From Oscillospiraceae bacterium (GTDB lineage Bacteria; Bacillota_A; Clostridia; Oscillospirales; Oscillospiraceae): 5,542 bases of DNA. The position numbers and the translations under genes are program-made. Of the stretch, positions 1 to 4,713 are shown piece after piece. Where the stretch lies: assembly GCA_017550765.1 (NCBI GenBank), contig JAFZOC010000101.1, forward strand, positions 1 through 5,542, in the 5' to 3' direction. Below the pieces are notes generated by a model. It did not search any database, was not told the origin of the DNA, and saw only the letters and a list, made by a program, of their open reading frames with translations. Positions within the stretch are counted from its first letter, which is position 1, and the number at the start of each line of letters is the position of its first letter.

Positions 1-46
1 CTTGGATCTGCTGAGCATATTCGATGGCGGGTCCTGTCAGTTTCAT
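1..46 (-). CDS. 5' end of a leftward gene, product unknown (partial)
   Basis: Reading leftward from an ATG at 46-44, the frame stays open to the window edge and encodes MKLTGPAIEYAQQIQ. A purine-rich stretch (GGGGGAAG on the minus strand) lies 6-7 nt before the ATG, and a candidate promoter with a perfect TATAAT lies about 45 nt upstream, which makes this a plausible true start. The N-terminus faintly recalls some GNAT acetyltransferases, but 15 residues cannot support a family call. It lies downstream of the tRNA terminator on the same strand, so it is probably a separate transcription unit. Confidence 0.45.
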   Translation of the reverse strand, partial: MKLTGPAIEYAQQIQ

Positions 47-90
47 GGTTCAGCTTCCCCCCATACAAGCGCCGGATCATTATTGGATCA

Positions 91-118
91 ATTATACTAT
101 GGCTGGTCACAAAAACAA
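91..118 (-). promoter_or_regulatory. Candidate promoter for the leftward gene at the left edge
   Basis: The minus strand carries a perfect TATAAT at 91-96. Sixteen bases upstream is a weak TTGTTT -35-like element at 113-118. A start site near 84 would give a leader of about 38 nt before the ATG at 46. The -35-like element falls inside the T-rich tail of the tRNA-Leu terminator, so the promoter sits immediately after the end of the tRNA unit. Confidence 0.45.
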
Positions 119-157
119 CAAGAAAACCTCTTTGTCCTGGTAGACAAAAGAGGCTTC
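112..157 (-). terminator. Intrinsic terminator after tRNA-Leu
   Basis: On the minus strand CCTCTTTTGTC (153-143) pairs with GACAAAGAGG (136-127), with one bulged T and a 6-nt loop. TTTTCTTGTTGTTTTT follows. The stem begins about 10 nt after the encoded CCA of tRNA-Leu, and the U-rich tail is in the right position for leftward transcription. Confidence 0.8.
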
Positions 158-162
158 TTTGT

Positions 163-245
163 TGGTGCGGGTAACAGGACTCGAACCTGCATGGTCGCCC
201 ACTGGAACCTAAATCCAGCGTGTCTGCCAATTCCACCATACCCGC
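163..245 (-). tRNA. tRNA-Leu (anticodon UAG)
   Basis: This 83-nt gene folds as a class II tRNA. The acceptor stem GCGGGTA pairs perfectly with TACCCGC, followed by discriminator A and an encoded CCA (minus strand, 165-163). The anticodon stem CTGGA/TCCAG encloses the loop TTTAGGT, giving anticodon TAG, which reads CUN leucine codons. The extended variable arm (TGG-GCGA-CCA) is typical of tRNA-Leu. The T arm is GCAGG-TTCGAGT-CCTGT with one G-U pair. It lies 39 nt downstream of tRNA-Gly on the same strand, only four bases after the T-run of the intervening hairpin. Confidence 0.97.
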
Positions 246-249
246 GTAG

Positions 250-282
250 AAAAAAGACCCATTGCATGTGCAACAGGTCTTT
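250..282 (-). terminator. Terminator-like hairpin between tRNA-Gly and tRNA-Leu
   Basis: On the minus strand AAAGACC (282-276) pairs with GGTCTTT (259-253). The inner stem TTGC/GCAA closes a 4-nt loop, and six T's (255-250) come at the end. The two central positions pair only as G-U wobbles in the leftward RNA and would mismatch in the rightward RNA, which supports a leftward role. It has terminator form but sits inside an apparent two-tRNA unit, four bases before the mature 5' end of tRNA-Leu. It may therefore be a partial terminator or a processing structure. Confidence 0.7.
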
Positions 283-284
283 GA

Positions 285-360
285 TGGAGCGGGCAACGAG
301 GCTCGAACTCGCTACCTCCACCTTGGCAAGGTGGCGCTCTACCGGATGAGCTATGCCCGC
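285..360 (-). tRNA. tRNA-Gly (anticodon GCC)
   Basis: This 76-nt gene folds as a standard cloverleaf. The acceptor stem GCGGGCA pairs perfectly with TGCCCGC, followed by discriminator T and an encoded CCA (minus strand, 287-285). The anticodon stem CCACC/GGTGG encloses TTGCCAA, giving anticodon GCC for GGC/GGU glycine codons. The T arm GCGAG-TTCGAGC-CTCGT is intact. It is the promoter-proximal gene of the leftward tRNA pair. Its 5' end is about 6 nt from the expected start site of the promoter at 374-401. Confidence 0.97.
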
Positions 361-373
361 ATCAGCAAGAGAC

Positions 374-401
374 ATATTACCACGTTTTCCGGGAAAGTCA
401 A
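374..401 (-). promoter_or_regulatory. Promoter of the tRNA-Gly/tRNA-Leu unit
   Basis: On the minus strand TTGACT (401-396) and TAATAT (379-374) are separated by 16 bp. TGG directly before the -10 forms an extended -10 element. Transcription would begin near 366-367, just before tRNA-Gly. An 11-nt palindrome, TTTCCGGGAAA (386-396), fills most of the spacer and touches the -35 element. Confidence 0.7.
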
Positions 402-431
402 GCTTTTTTTCTGCGAACGCCCACTTTTCCC

Positions 432-494
432 GCGTCCCGTGCCTGGATCGGGGACAACGGGACGCAGTGTCATCCCGTTGAACGGCAGGATGAC
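432..494. repeat. Three overlapping inverted repeats in the tRNA/ddl divergent gap
   Basis: Three inverted repeats share arms: GCGTCCCGT/ACGGGACGC (432-440 with 457-465), CAACGGGA/TCCCGTTG (455-462 with 473-480), and GTCATCC/GGATGAC (469-475 with 488-494). The first and second compete for the same middle arm, and the second and third overlap. The element TCCCGT, direct or inverted, appears three times. The array lies upstream of both divergent promoters, so operator sites or an unrecognised structured element are both possible. No terminator-type T-run follows the repeats on either strand. Confidence 0.6.
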
Positions 495-503
495 AAAAAA
501 ACC

Positions 504-532
504 TTGGCAAAGTGCCCGACAGGTGGTATGCT
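504..532 (+). promoter_or_regulatory. Promoter of ddl
   Basis: TTGGCA (504-509) and TATGCT (527-532) are spaced 17 bp apart, and TGG immediately before the -10 gives an extended -10 element. Transcription should start near 539, leaving a short leader of about 25 nt that contains the ribosome-binding site AGAAGG (552-557). There is no room for a riboswitch downstream of this start. Confidence 0.7.
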
Positions 533-564
533 AACAGACAGTTCCATGGAAAGAAGGCAACAAG

Positions 565-1632
565 ATGAAGATCGTTGTTTTGGGCGGCGGCATCAGCACC
601 GAACGCCAAGTCTCGCTGGTCTCCGCGACCTCTGTCTGCAGAGCGCTGCGCAGTCTCGGCCATCAGGCCGTGTTCGTGGATCTGTTCCTGGGCCTGGAGG
701 GCTATGACGGACCTTTGGGAGCGCTCTTCGAACAGGAGGACGGCCGCTGCGGCCAGGTGGCGATCGGAAAGACAGCCCCCGATCTGGATGCCGTTCGGGC
801 CTCGCGGAAAGACAAGAGCCCCAGCCGCATCGGGAAGGGCGTGCTGGAGATCTGCCGTCTGGCGGATCTCGTGTTCCTGGGGCTCCACGGTAAGGACGGC
901 GAAGACGGGAAGATCCAGGCGACTTTGGATCTGCTGGGCGTGCCCTATACCGGATCCGGCCCGCTGGGCAGCGCCATGGCCATGGACAAGGCCGTAGCCA
1001 AGCGGATCATGGCCAGCTGCGGCGTCCTCACGCCGGCCTGGCAGGAGATCCGATACAGCGCAGAGGATATCCCCAGGCTGACAGAGAGCCTGCCGGTGCC
1101 CTGTGCGGTGAAGATCGTGGGAGGCGGCTCGTCCATCGGCGTGGCGCTGCCCGACGATCGGGATGGACTGCGCGCCGCCTTGGAGGAGATCCTGCGCTAT
1201 GGCGACAGAGCCGTGGTAGAGGAGAAGATCGTCGGGCGGGAGATCACGGTCCCGGTATTCGACGGAGAGGCGCTCAGCCCCATCGAGATCGTCCCGCCGG
1301 AGGGCATGGGCTTCGATTACGTCACCAAGTACCAGAGCGGAGAGGAAGGCGCACGGGAGATCTGCCCTGCGCAGATCGACGATGCAGCGCGCGAGCTCGT
1401 ATCCCAGGCTGCGCTGAAGATCCATAAGGCCTTGGGGCTCTCGGTCTATTCCCGCACGGACTTCATCCTGGACGGGGAGGGCCGCGCCTGGTGCCTGGAA
1501 GTCAACACGCTGCCCGGCATGACGCCCAACAGCCTGATCCCCAAGGCGGCGAAGGTCGCGGGGATGAGCTACGAGGAGCTCTGCGAGCAGATCGTGCTCC
1601 TCTCCCTGAAAGAACGGGCAAAAGCTCTTTGA
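565..1632 (+). CDS. ddl: D-alanine--D-alanine ligase
   Basis: This cytoplasmic ATP-grasp ligase joins two D-alanines to make the dipeptide added to the peptidoglycan precursor by MurF. All family landmarks are present in its 355 residues: GGxSTER-type N-terminus (catalytic Glu13), HGKDGEDG (108-115), YTGSG (128-132), ATP-grasp Lys183 with Ser189-Ser190, VTKY omega loop with Lys255-Tyr256, RTD (Arg297, Asp299), and LEVNTLPGMT with Glu312 and Asn314. The spacing Arg-Asp-Glu-Asn (+2, +13, +2) and Lys-Ser (+6) matches E. coli DdlB. Tyr256 at the DdlB Tyr216 position predicts D-Ala rather than D-lactate specificity. The start is set by AGAAGG 7 nt upstream. One oddity is that the usual Glu before GSS in the lid loop is Gly187. 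No terminator separates it from the next gene. Confidence 0.95.
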   Translation: MKIVVLGGGISTERQVSLVSATSVCRALRSLGHQAVFVDLFLGLEGYDGPLGALFEQEDGRCGQVAIGKTAPDLDAVRASRKDKSPSRIGKGVLEICRLADLVFLGLHGKDGEDGKIQATLDLLGVPYTGSGPLGSAMAMDKAVAKRIMASCGVLTPAWQEIRYSAEDIPRLTESLPVPCAVKIVGGGSSIGVALPDDRDGLRAALEEILRYGDRAVVEEKIVGREITVPVFDGEALSPIEIVPPEGMGFDYVTKYQSGEEGAREICPAQIDDAARELVSQAALKIHKALGLSVYSRTDFILDGEGRAWCLEVNTLPGMTPNSLIPKAAKVAGMSYEELCEQIVLLSLKERAKAL

Positions 1633-1645
1633 TGTTCACAGTTCC

Positions 1646-1676
1646 TTGATGTTTTTGCCTGCAGTTGTGATAGAAT
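1646..1676 (+). promoter_or_regulatory. Weak candidate promoter for the zinc-ribbon/DUF5685/J-protein cassette
   Basis: TAGAAT (1671-1676, five of six consensus bases) is preceded by TGA, giving an extended -10 element. TTGATG (1646-1651) could act as a -35, but at a long 19-bp spacing. Start would be near 1683, 27 nt before the next ATG. Read-through from ddl is equally possible because no terminator is visible in the 77-nt gap. Confidence 0.4.
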
Positions 1677-1709
1677 GAGGCAAATCGGAGCTGGTACACG
1701 GAGGCGGAC

Positions 1710-2114
1710 ATGAAAGAGCGACTGATACGTTTTATGGCAGGCCGGAACGGGAACGATGCGTTCAACCGTTTCCTGCTGGGAGCGGACCTGATCCTCATGC
1801 TCCTGGCGGTGATCGTCTCGGGGCTCGTCGGGCGCATCCTGTTCACGATATGTATGGCAGTGCTGGGTTTCACCTATTTCCGGATGCTCTCAAGGGACCT
1901 GTATAAACGCGCTGCGGAGAACAACTGGTATCTGCGTCAGAAGGAGCGCTTCCTGAGCAGGATCCGACTTCTGCGGGAACGCTGGGTACAGCGGAAGGAC
2001 TACCGCTTTTTCAGCTGCCCTTCCTGCCACACGGATCTGCGCGTCCCCAGAGGGAAAGGCAAGATCAAGATCGTTTGCCGCAAGTGCGGGACTTCCTTCG
2101 TGAGGAAGAGCTGA
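1710..2114 (+). CDS. Small two-pass membrane protein with C-terminal zinc ribbon
   Basis: This 134-residue protein has a basic N-terminus, then two adjacent hydrophobic segments (about 21-39 and 42-58) with a very short turn. A charged, Arg-rich probable helix follows (60-97). The C-terminal zinc ribbon has CPSC at 103-106 and CRKC at 123-126, separated by RVPRGKGK. That pattern resembles the MJ0042 type of ribbon. The tail and ribbon are probably cytoplasmic by the positive-inside rule. The ribosome-binding site CGGAGG (1699-1704) fixes the start. It is the first gene of a cassette, and only one base separates its stop from the next ATG. Its function is unknown; a membrane anchor that binds nucleic acid or a partner protein is one guess. 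Confidence 0.85.
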   Translation: MKERLIRFMAGRNGNDAFNRFLLGADLILMLLAVIVSGLVGRILFTICMAVLGFTYFRMLSRDLYKRAAENNWYLRQKERFLSRIRLLRERWVQRKDYRFFSCPSCHTDLRVPRGKGKIKIVCRKCGTSFVRKS

Positions 2115-2115
2115 G

Positions 2116-2964
2116 ATGTTCGGCTTCCTGGAAGCGGACAGATCCCGTCTCACGCCGGAAGAGCAGGAACGCTACCGCGCCTGTTACTGCGGCCTCTGCC
2201 GCAGCCTTGGCGAGCGCCATGGCCAGAAGGCCAGGCTCACGCTCAACTATGATATGACCTTCCTGGTCCTGCTGCTCCAGTCTCTCTACGAGCCGGAGGA
2301 ACGGACGGGAAAGGATAGCTGCCCGCCCCATCCCTTCCAGCCGCGCCCCTGGCAGAGGAGCGTCTGCAGCGACTATGCCGCGGATCTGAACGTGGCGCTG
2401 GCCTATCAGAAATGCTTGGACGACTGGGAGGACGACGGCAGGCTCTCTGCTCTTGCCGCAGCGAGATCGCTGCAGAGCGCCTATGAAAGGGTGCAGGAGC
2501 GCTATCCGCGACAGTGCGACGCGATCGCGCGCTCTCTGGAAGAGCTGCATGCGCTGGAACGGGACAAGATCGAGGATCCGGACGCGGCCTCGGCCTGCTT
2601 CGGACGGCTCCTGGGCGAGCTCTTCGTGTGGCGGGACGACCGATGGAGCGGGACCCTGCGCGCCATGGGAGACGCGCTGGGGCGCTTCCTCTATGTGATG
2701 GACGCCTGTGTGGATCTGGATGCGGATACCTTCTGGGGCCGTTACGATCCTTTCCGCAGATATTACGGCCTGCCCGACAACGAGCAGCGGTTCCGCGATA
2801 TCCTGAAGATGCTCCTGGGCGACTGCCTGCTGGCCTTCGACCGCCTGCCGCTGGTGCAGGATGCGGGCCTCCTGAAGAACATCCTCTGTCTCGGGCTCTG
2901 GACCCGATTCGATCGAAAATACGCGAGAAAGAAGGAGACGGCCGATGGCGCAGGATCCGTATAA
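2116..2964 (+). CDS. DUF5685 family protein, function unknown
   Basis: The 282 residues match the clostridial DUF5685 pattern as I remember it: an MFGFL start, ERYRACYCGLCRSLG (19-32), LNYDMTFL (43-50), CPPHP (69-73), DYAADLNVALAYQKCLDDWEDD (motif 86-107), CFGRLLGELF (161-170), and YVMDACVDLDAD...YDPF (193-213). It looks soluble and nearly all helical, with no signal peptide. C25xxC28 and C69xxH72 could together bind zinc. The two Asp-rich motifs (DDWEDD at 102-107, and D196/D200/D202/D204) could bind divalent metal. Both assignments are inferred. The site GAGGAAG, inside the end of the preceding gene, drives translation, and the 3' end overlaps the next gene by 20 nt. No activity is established for the family that I know of. 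Confidence 0.85.
   Translation: MFGFLEADRSRLTPEEQERYRACYCGLCRSLGERHGQKARLTLNYDMTFLVLLLQSLYEPEERTGKDSCPPHPFQPRPWQRSVCSDYAADLNVALAYQKCLDDWEDDGRLSALAAARSLQSAYERVQERYPRQCDAIARSLEELHALERDKIEDPDAASACFGRLLGELFVWRDDRWSGTLRAMGDALGRFLYVMDACVDLDADTFWGRYDPFRRYYGLPDNEQRFRDILKMLLGDCLLAFDRLPLVQDAGLLKNILCLGLWTRFDRKYARKKETADGAGSV
2932..2937 (+). promoter_or_regulatory. Ribosome-binding site for the J-domain protein, inside the DUF5685 gene
   Basis: AAGGAG lies 7 nt before the ATG at 2945 and within the DUF5685 coding sequence. It fixes the J-protein start and implies translational coupling, because ribosomes finishing DUF5685 at 2964 have just passed it. Confidence 0.8.
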
Positions 2965-3637
2965 AGTCCTCGGCGTCTCTCCGGACGCGACGGATGAAGA
3001 GATCAAAAAAGCCTATCGCGATCTGACGAAGCGATATCACCCGGATCTGCATCCGGGTGACGCGACGGCGGCGGAGAAGATGAACGAGGTCAACGCCGCC
3101 TACGACCTGATCAAGAACGGCGCGGCCCGCAGCGCATACGCCCAGAGCAGCGCGTCCCAGACCTATCAGGACCCCTTCAGCGGATCCTACAGCGACCCTT
3201 TTACCTGGTACACCTGGAGCAGCGGCCCCTATGGCTACCAGGGATATCAACAGCAGGCACGGCAGACGGAACGAGGCGAATACACGGCAGCCCGCAACTA
3301 TATCCGCAACCAGATGTATCGCGAAGCGCTCAACGCGCTCTCGGGCGTACCGGAGAACGAACGCGACGCCCGCTGGTATTTCCTGAGTGGTGTAGCGAAG
3401 ATGTATCTGGGCAACAAGATCGCAGCCCTGGAGGACGCCAAGCGCGCGCTGCAGATGGATCCGGAGAACGCCGAGTACCAGCGTTTCGTCCAGACGCTGC
3501 AGAACGGCGGGCAGTTCTATGAGAACTATACCCGCAATTATCAGAGCGGCCTGAACATGGACCGCCTTTGCATGACGCTGTGCGCTTCCCAGCTCTGTCT
3601 GGGCCCCCTGTGCGGCATGAACTGTTGCTGCTGCTGA
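2945..3637 (+). CDS. J-domain protein with TPR-like repeats and cysteine-rich tail
   Basis: The N-terminus (1-66) is a J domain with the invariant HPD at 32-34, the motif that stimulates DnaK ATPase. A low-complexity Tyr/Gln/Ser/Gly linker (67-110) contains two DPF triplets. Two TPR-like helical hairpins follow (about 112-186, including YFLSGVAKMYLGNKIAALED and a canonical DPENAEY end). The last 22 residues hold eight cysteines: C209, C213, C218, C223 and a terminal CCCC run. DnaJ zinc fingers are absent, so this is a class III J protein rather than the housekeeping DnaJ. It probably recruits DnaK to a specific client. Its overlap with the DUF5685 gene suggests that protein is the client or partner. 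A convergent hairpin follows 19 nt after the stop. Confidence 0.9.
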   Translation: MAQDPYKVLGVSPDATDEEIKKAYRDLTKRYHPDLHPGDATAAEKMNEVNAAYDLIKNGAARSAYAQSSASQTYQDPFSGSYSDPFTWYTWSSGPYGYQGYQQQARQTERGEYTAARNYIRNQMYREALNALSGVPENERDARWYFLSGVAKMYLGNKIAALEDAKRALQMDPENAEYQRFVQTLQNGGQFYENYTRNYQSGLNMDRLCMTLCASQLCLGPLCGMNCCCC

Positions 3638-3656
3638 CGATCGAGCGGCAAAGAGC

Positions 3657-3686
3657 AGCGGCGGGAGATATCGTTCTCCCGCCGCT
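3657..3686. terminator. Hairpin between convergent genes, probable shared terminator
   Basis: AGCGGCGGGAGA (3657-3668) pairs perfectly with TCTCCCGCCGCT (3675-3686) around the 6-nt loop TATCGT. The J-protein ends 19 nt to the left and the leftward ATPase ends 7 nt to the right. Neither strand shows a proper T-run after the stem, so termination may rely on stem strength or on Rho, or the hairpin may mainly protect 3' ends. Confidence 0.65.
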
Positions 3687-3693
3687 TCGCATG

Positions 3694-4608
3694 TCAGGCG
3701 AAGATCCTTTGCAGCTGTTCTGCAGTGAACGCGCTCAAGGCGCCAAAGTCCATGTGGGTACCATAGATCGCTTCCAGTTCATCATGGAGCGCCTTTGCCT
3801 CCCGCAGCGCGTCAAGGGCTTGCCGGAAACGGTCTTGGATCTTAGGCGACGGCTGTGTGAGAGCCGTGAAAGCGAGCCCTCCCCCCGGTAGGAGCAGGGC
3901 CTCGGGCAGATCCGGATCGATCGGCGACGGACAGACGATGCGGTCCAGTCCTTTTTCGGCGGCGCTATCCGCCAGCTGGATCAGGACATCCGGGGCGACC
4001 GGTATCTGCGACAGGCCCTCCAGACAGTCGTTCAGCTGGACAAGGCCCTGACAGCAGACCGCGCGCAGCCAAAGACGCCGACAGGTGCCAAGTCCCGCGC
4101 CTCTCCCGGGGATCGGAGCGAGCCGCTCCAAAGCCTGGGCGTCCGTCGGCCCTTCGCAGAGCCAGTCGTCGCGGTCCCCGCAGAGCGCCAGCGCCCGATA
4201 AGCGCGGTCATACCGCTCCCGATAGGCGTGGGTGAGAGCGCTGAGCGCCTTCCGCTCCACTGTGGAGAACGGGACGGTACAGAAAGCACCGATGTGGACA
4301 TAGTCTCCGGATGCGCCGAAGATCCGGGGCTCGATCACATGCGGCGCAGTACCGTCCACCCACGCTCGATGCAGCGCGGGGACATAGACCCCGTCCAGGG
4401 AATCGGGGTCTCCGGAGCAGAGGACCTGCTCCACTTCCAGGCCCCGCGCTTCGGCGGAGGACGCGATGGCGCGCAGGAAACTGGATTTTCCTGTACCGGG
4501 CCCGCCTTTTAGGATGTGCAGACGGTCTTCATCGCCAGGAGGCAGACCGTCGTAAAGGGAGCGGAAACCGTCTTTTGTGTTCGCACCGAGGAAATAGCGA
4601 TATGTCAT
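3694..4608 (-). CDS. PRK06851-like P-loop ATPase/nucleotide kinase with degenerate second half
   Basis: This 304-residue protein begins MTYRYFLGANTKDGFRSLYD, followed by Walker A GGPGTGKSS (35-43, Lys41), CSGDPDSLDGVYVPAL (64-79) and DGTAPHVIEP (85-94), all hallmarks of the clostridial PRK06851 family as I recall it. Family members usually have about 350-370 residues and two related P-loop halves. Here the second half restarts at RRLWLRAVCCQGLVQLND (177-194) but lacks a P-loop. It ends AKALHDELEAIYGTHMDF (271-288), a typical family ending. GGAGG 7 nt before the ATG fixes the start. The frame stays open far upstream, but that part is antisense to the HAD gene. The family's role is unproven; it is probably a cytoplasmic NTP-binding protein. 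The gene is divergent from the HAD gene. Confidence 0.85.
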   Translation of the reverse strand: MTYRYFLGANTKDGFRSLYDGLPPGDEDRLHILKGGPGTGKSSFLRAIASSAEARGLEVEQVLCSGDPDSLDGVYVPALHRAWVDGTAPHVIEPRIFGASGDYVHIGAFCTVPFSTVERKALSALTHAYRERYDRAYRALALCGDRDDWLCEGPTDAQALERLAPIPGRGAGLGTCRRLWLRAVCCQGLVQLNDCLEGLSQIPVAPDVLIQLADSAAEKGLDRIVCPSPIDPDLPEALLLPGGGLAFTALTQPSPKIQDRFRQALDALREAKALHDELEAIYGTHMDFGALSAFTAEQLQRIFA

Positions 4609-4614
4609 CTCAGA

Positions 4615-4621
4615 CCCTCCT
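4615..4621 (-). promoter_or_regulatory. Ribosome-binding site that fixes the ATPase start
   Basis: The minus strand reads AGGAGGG at 4621-4615, then TCTGAG and the ATG at 4608-4606. This near-perfect site, with a 6-7 nt spacer, selects this ATG over upstream ATGs in the long open frame. Confidence 0.85.
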
Positions 4622-4670
4622 CTCTTCTTCCCATAGTATGTCCGGTCGTGCGAGATAGACGAGGATGGCC

Positions 4671-4699
4671 AAAATATCACCTTGTGATGGAAAAAGGAA
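4671..4699 (-). promoter_or_regulatory. Candidate promoter of the PRK06851-like ATPase
   Basis: On the minus strand TATTTT (4676-4671) is preceded by TGA, giving an extended -10. TTCCTT (4699-4694) is a weak -35 at 17 bp. The leader would be about 55-60 nt. The palindrome ATCAC-CTT-GTGAT (4676-4688) overlaps the -10 region. No convincing rightward promoter for the HAD gene was found in the same gap. Confidence 0.35.
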
Positions 4700-4713
4700 C
4701 GGAGCGATCGACC

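Noticed and set aside
469..501. Hairpin GTCATCC/GGATGAC followed by seven A's as a terminator
   Set aside because: On the plus strand the run is A, not T. On the minus strand the T-run comes before the stem, so neither orientation makes an intrinsic terminator.
504..707. Rightward frame overlapping the start of ddl
   Set aside because: Starts within the ddl promoter region, has no ribosome-binding site and is out of frame with the clear ddl coding sequence.
97..1425. Long leftward open frame antisense to ddl and crossing both tRNA genes
   Set aside because: It runs through two tRNA genes, has no ribosome-binding site at its start and no recognisable motif, and is explained by high GC content opposite a real gene.
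2065..3250. Two long leftward open frames antisense to the DUF5685 and J-protein genes
   Set aside because: Arg/Pro/Ala-rich shadow composition with no family motif, opposite two well-supported genes.
4516..4713. Upstream extension of the HAD frame to 4516
   Set aside because: It overlaps the 5' part of the divergent ATPase gene. The HAD family N-terminus MxxxxFDLDGT matches the 4714 start, which has its own ribosome-binding site.
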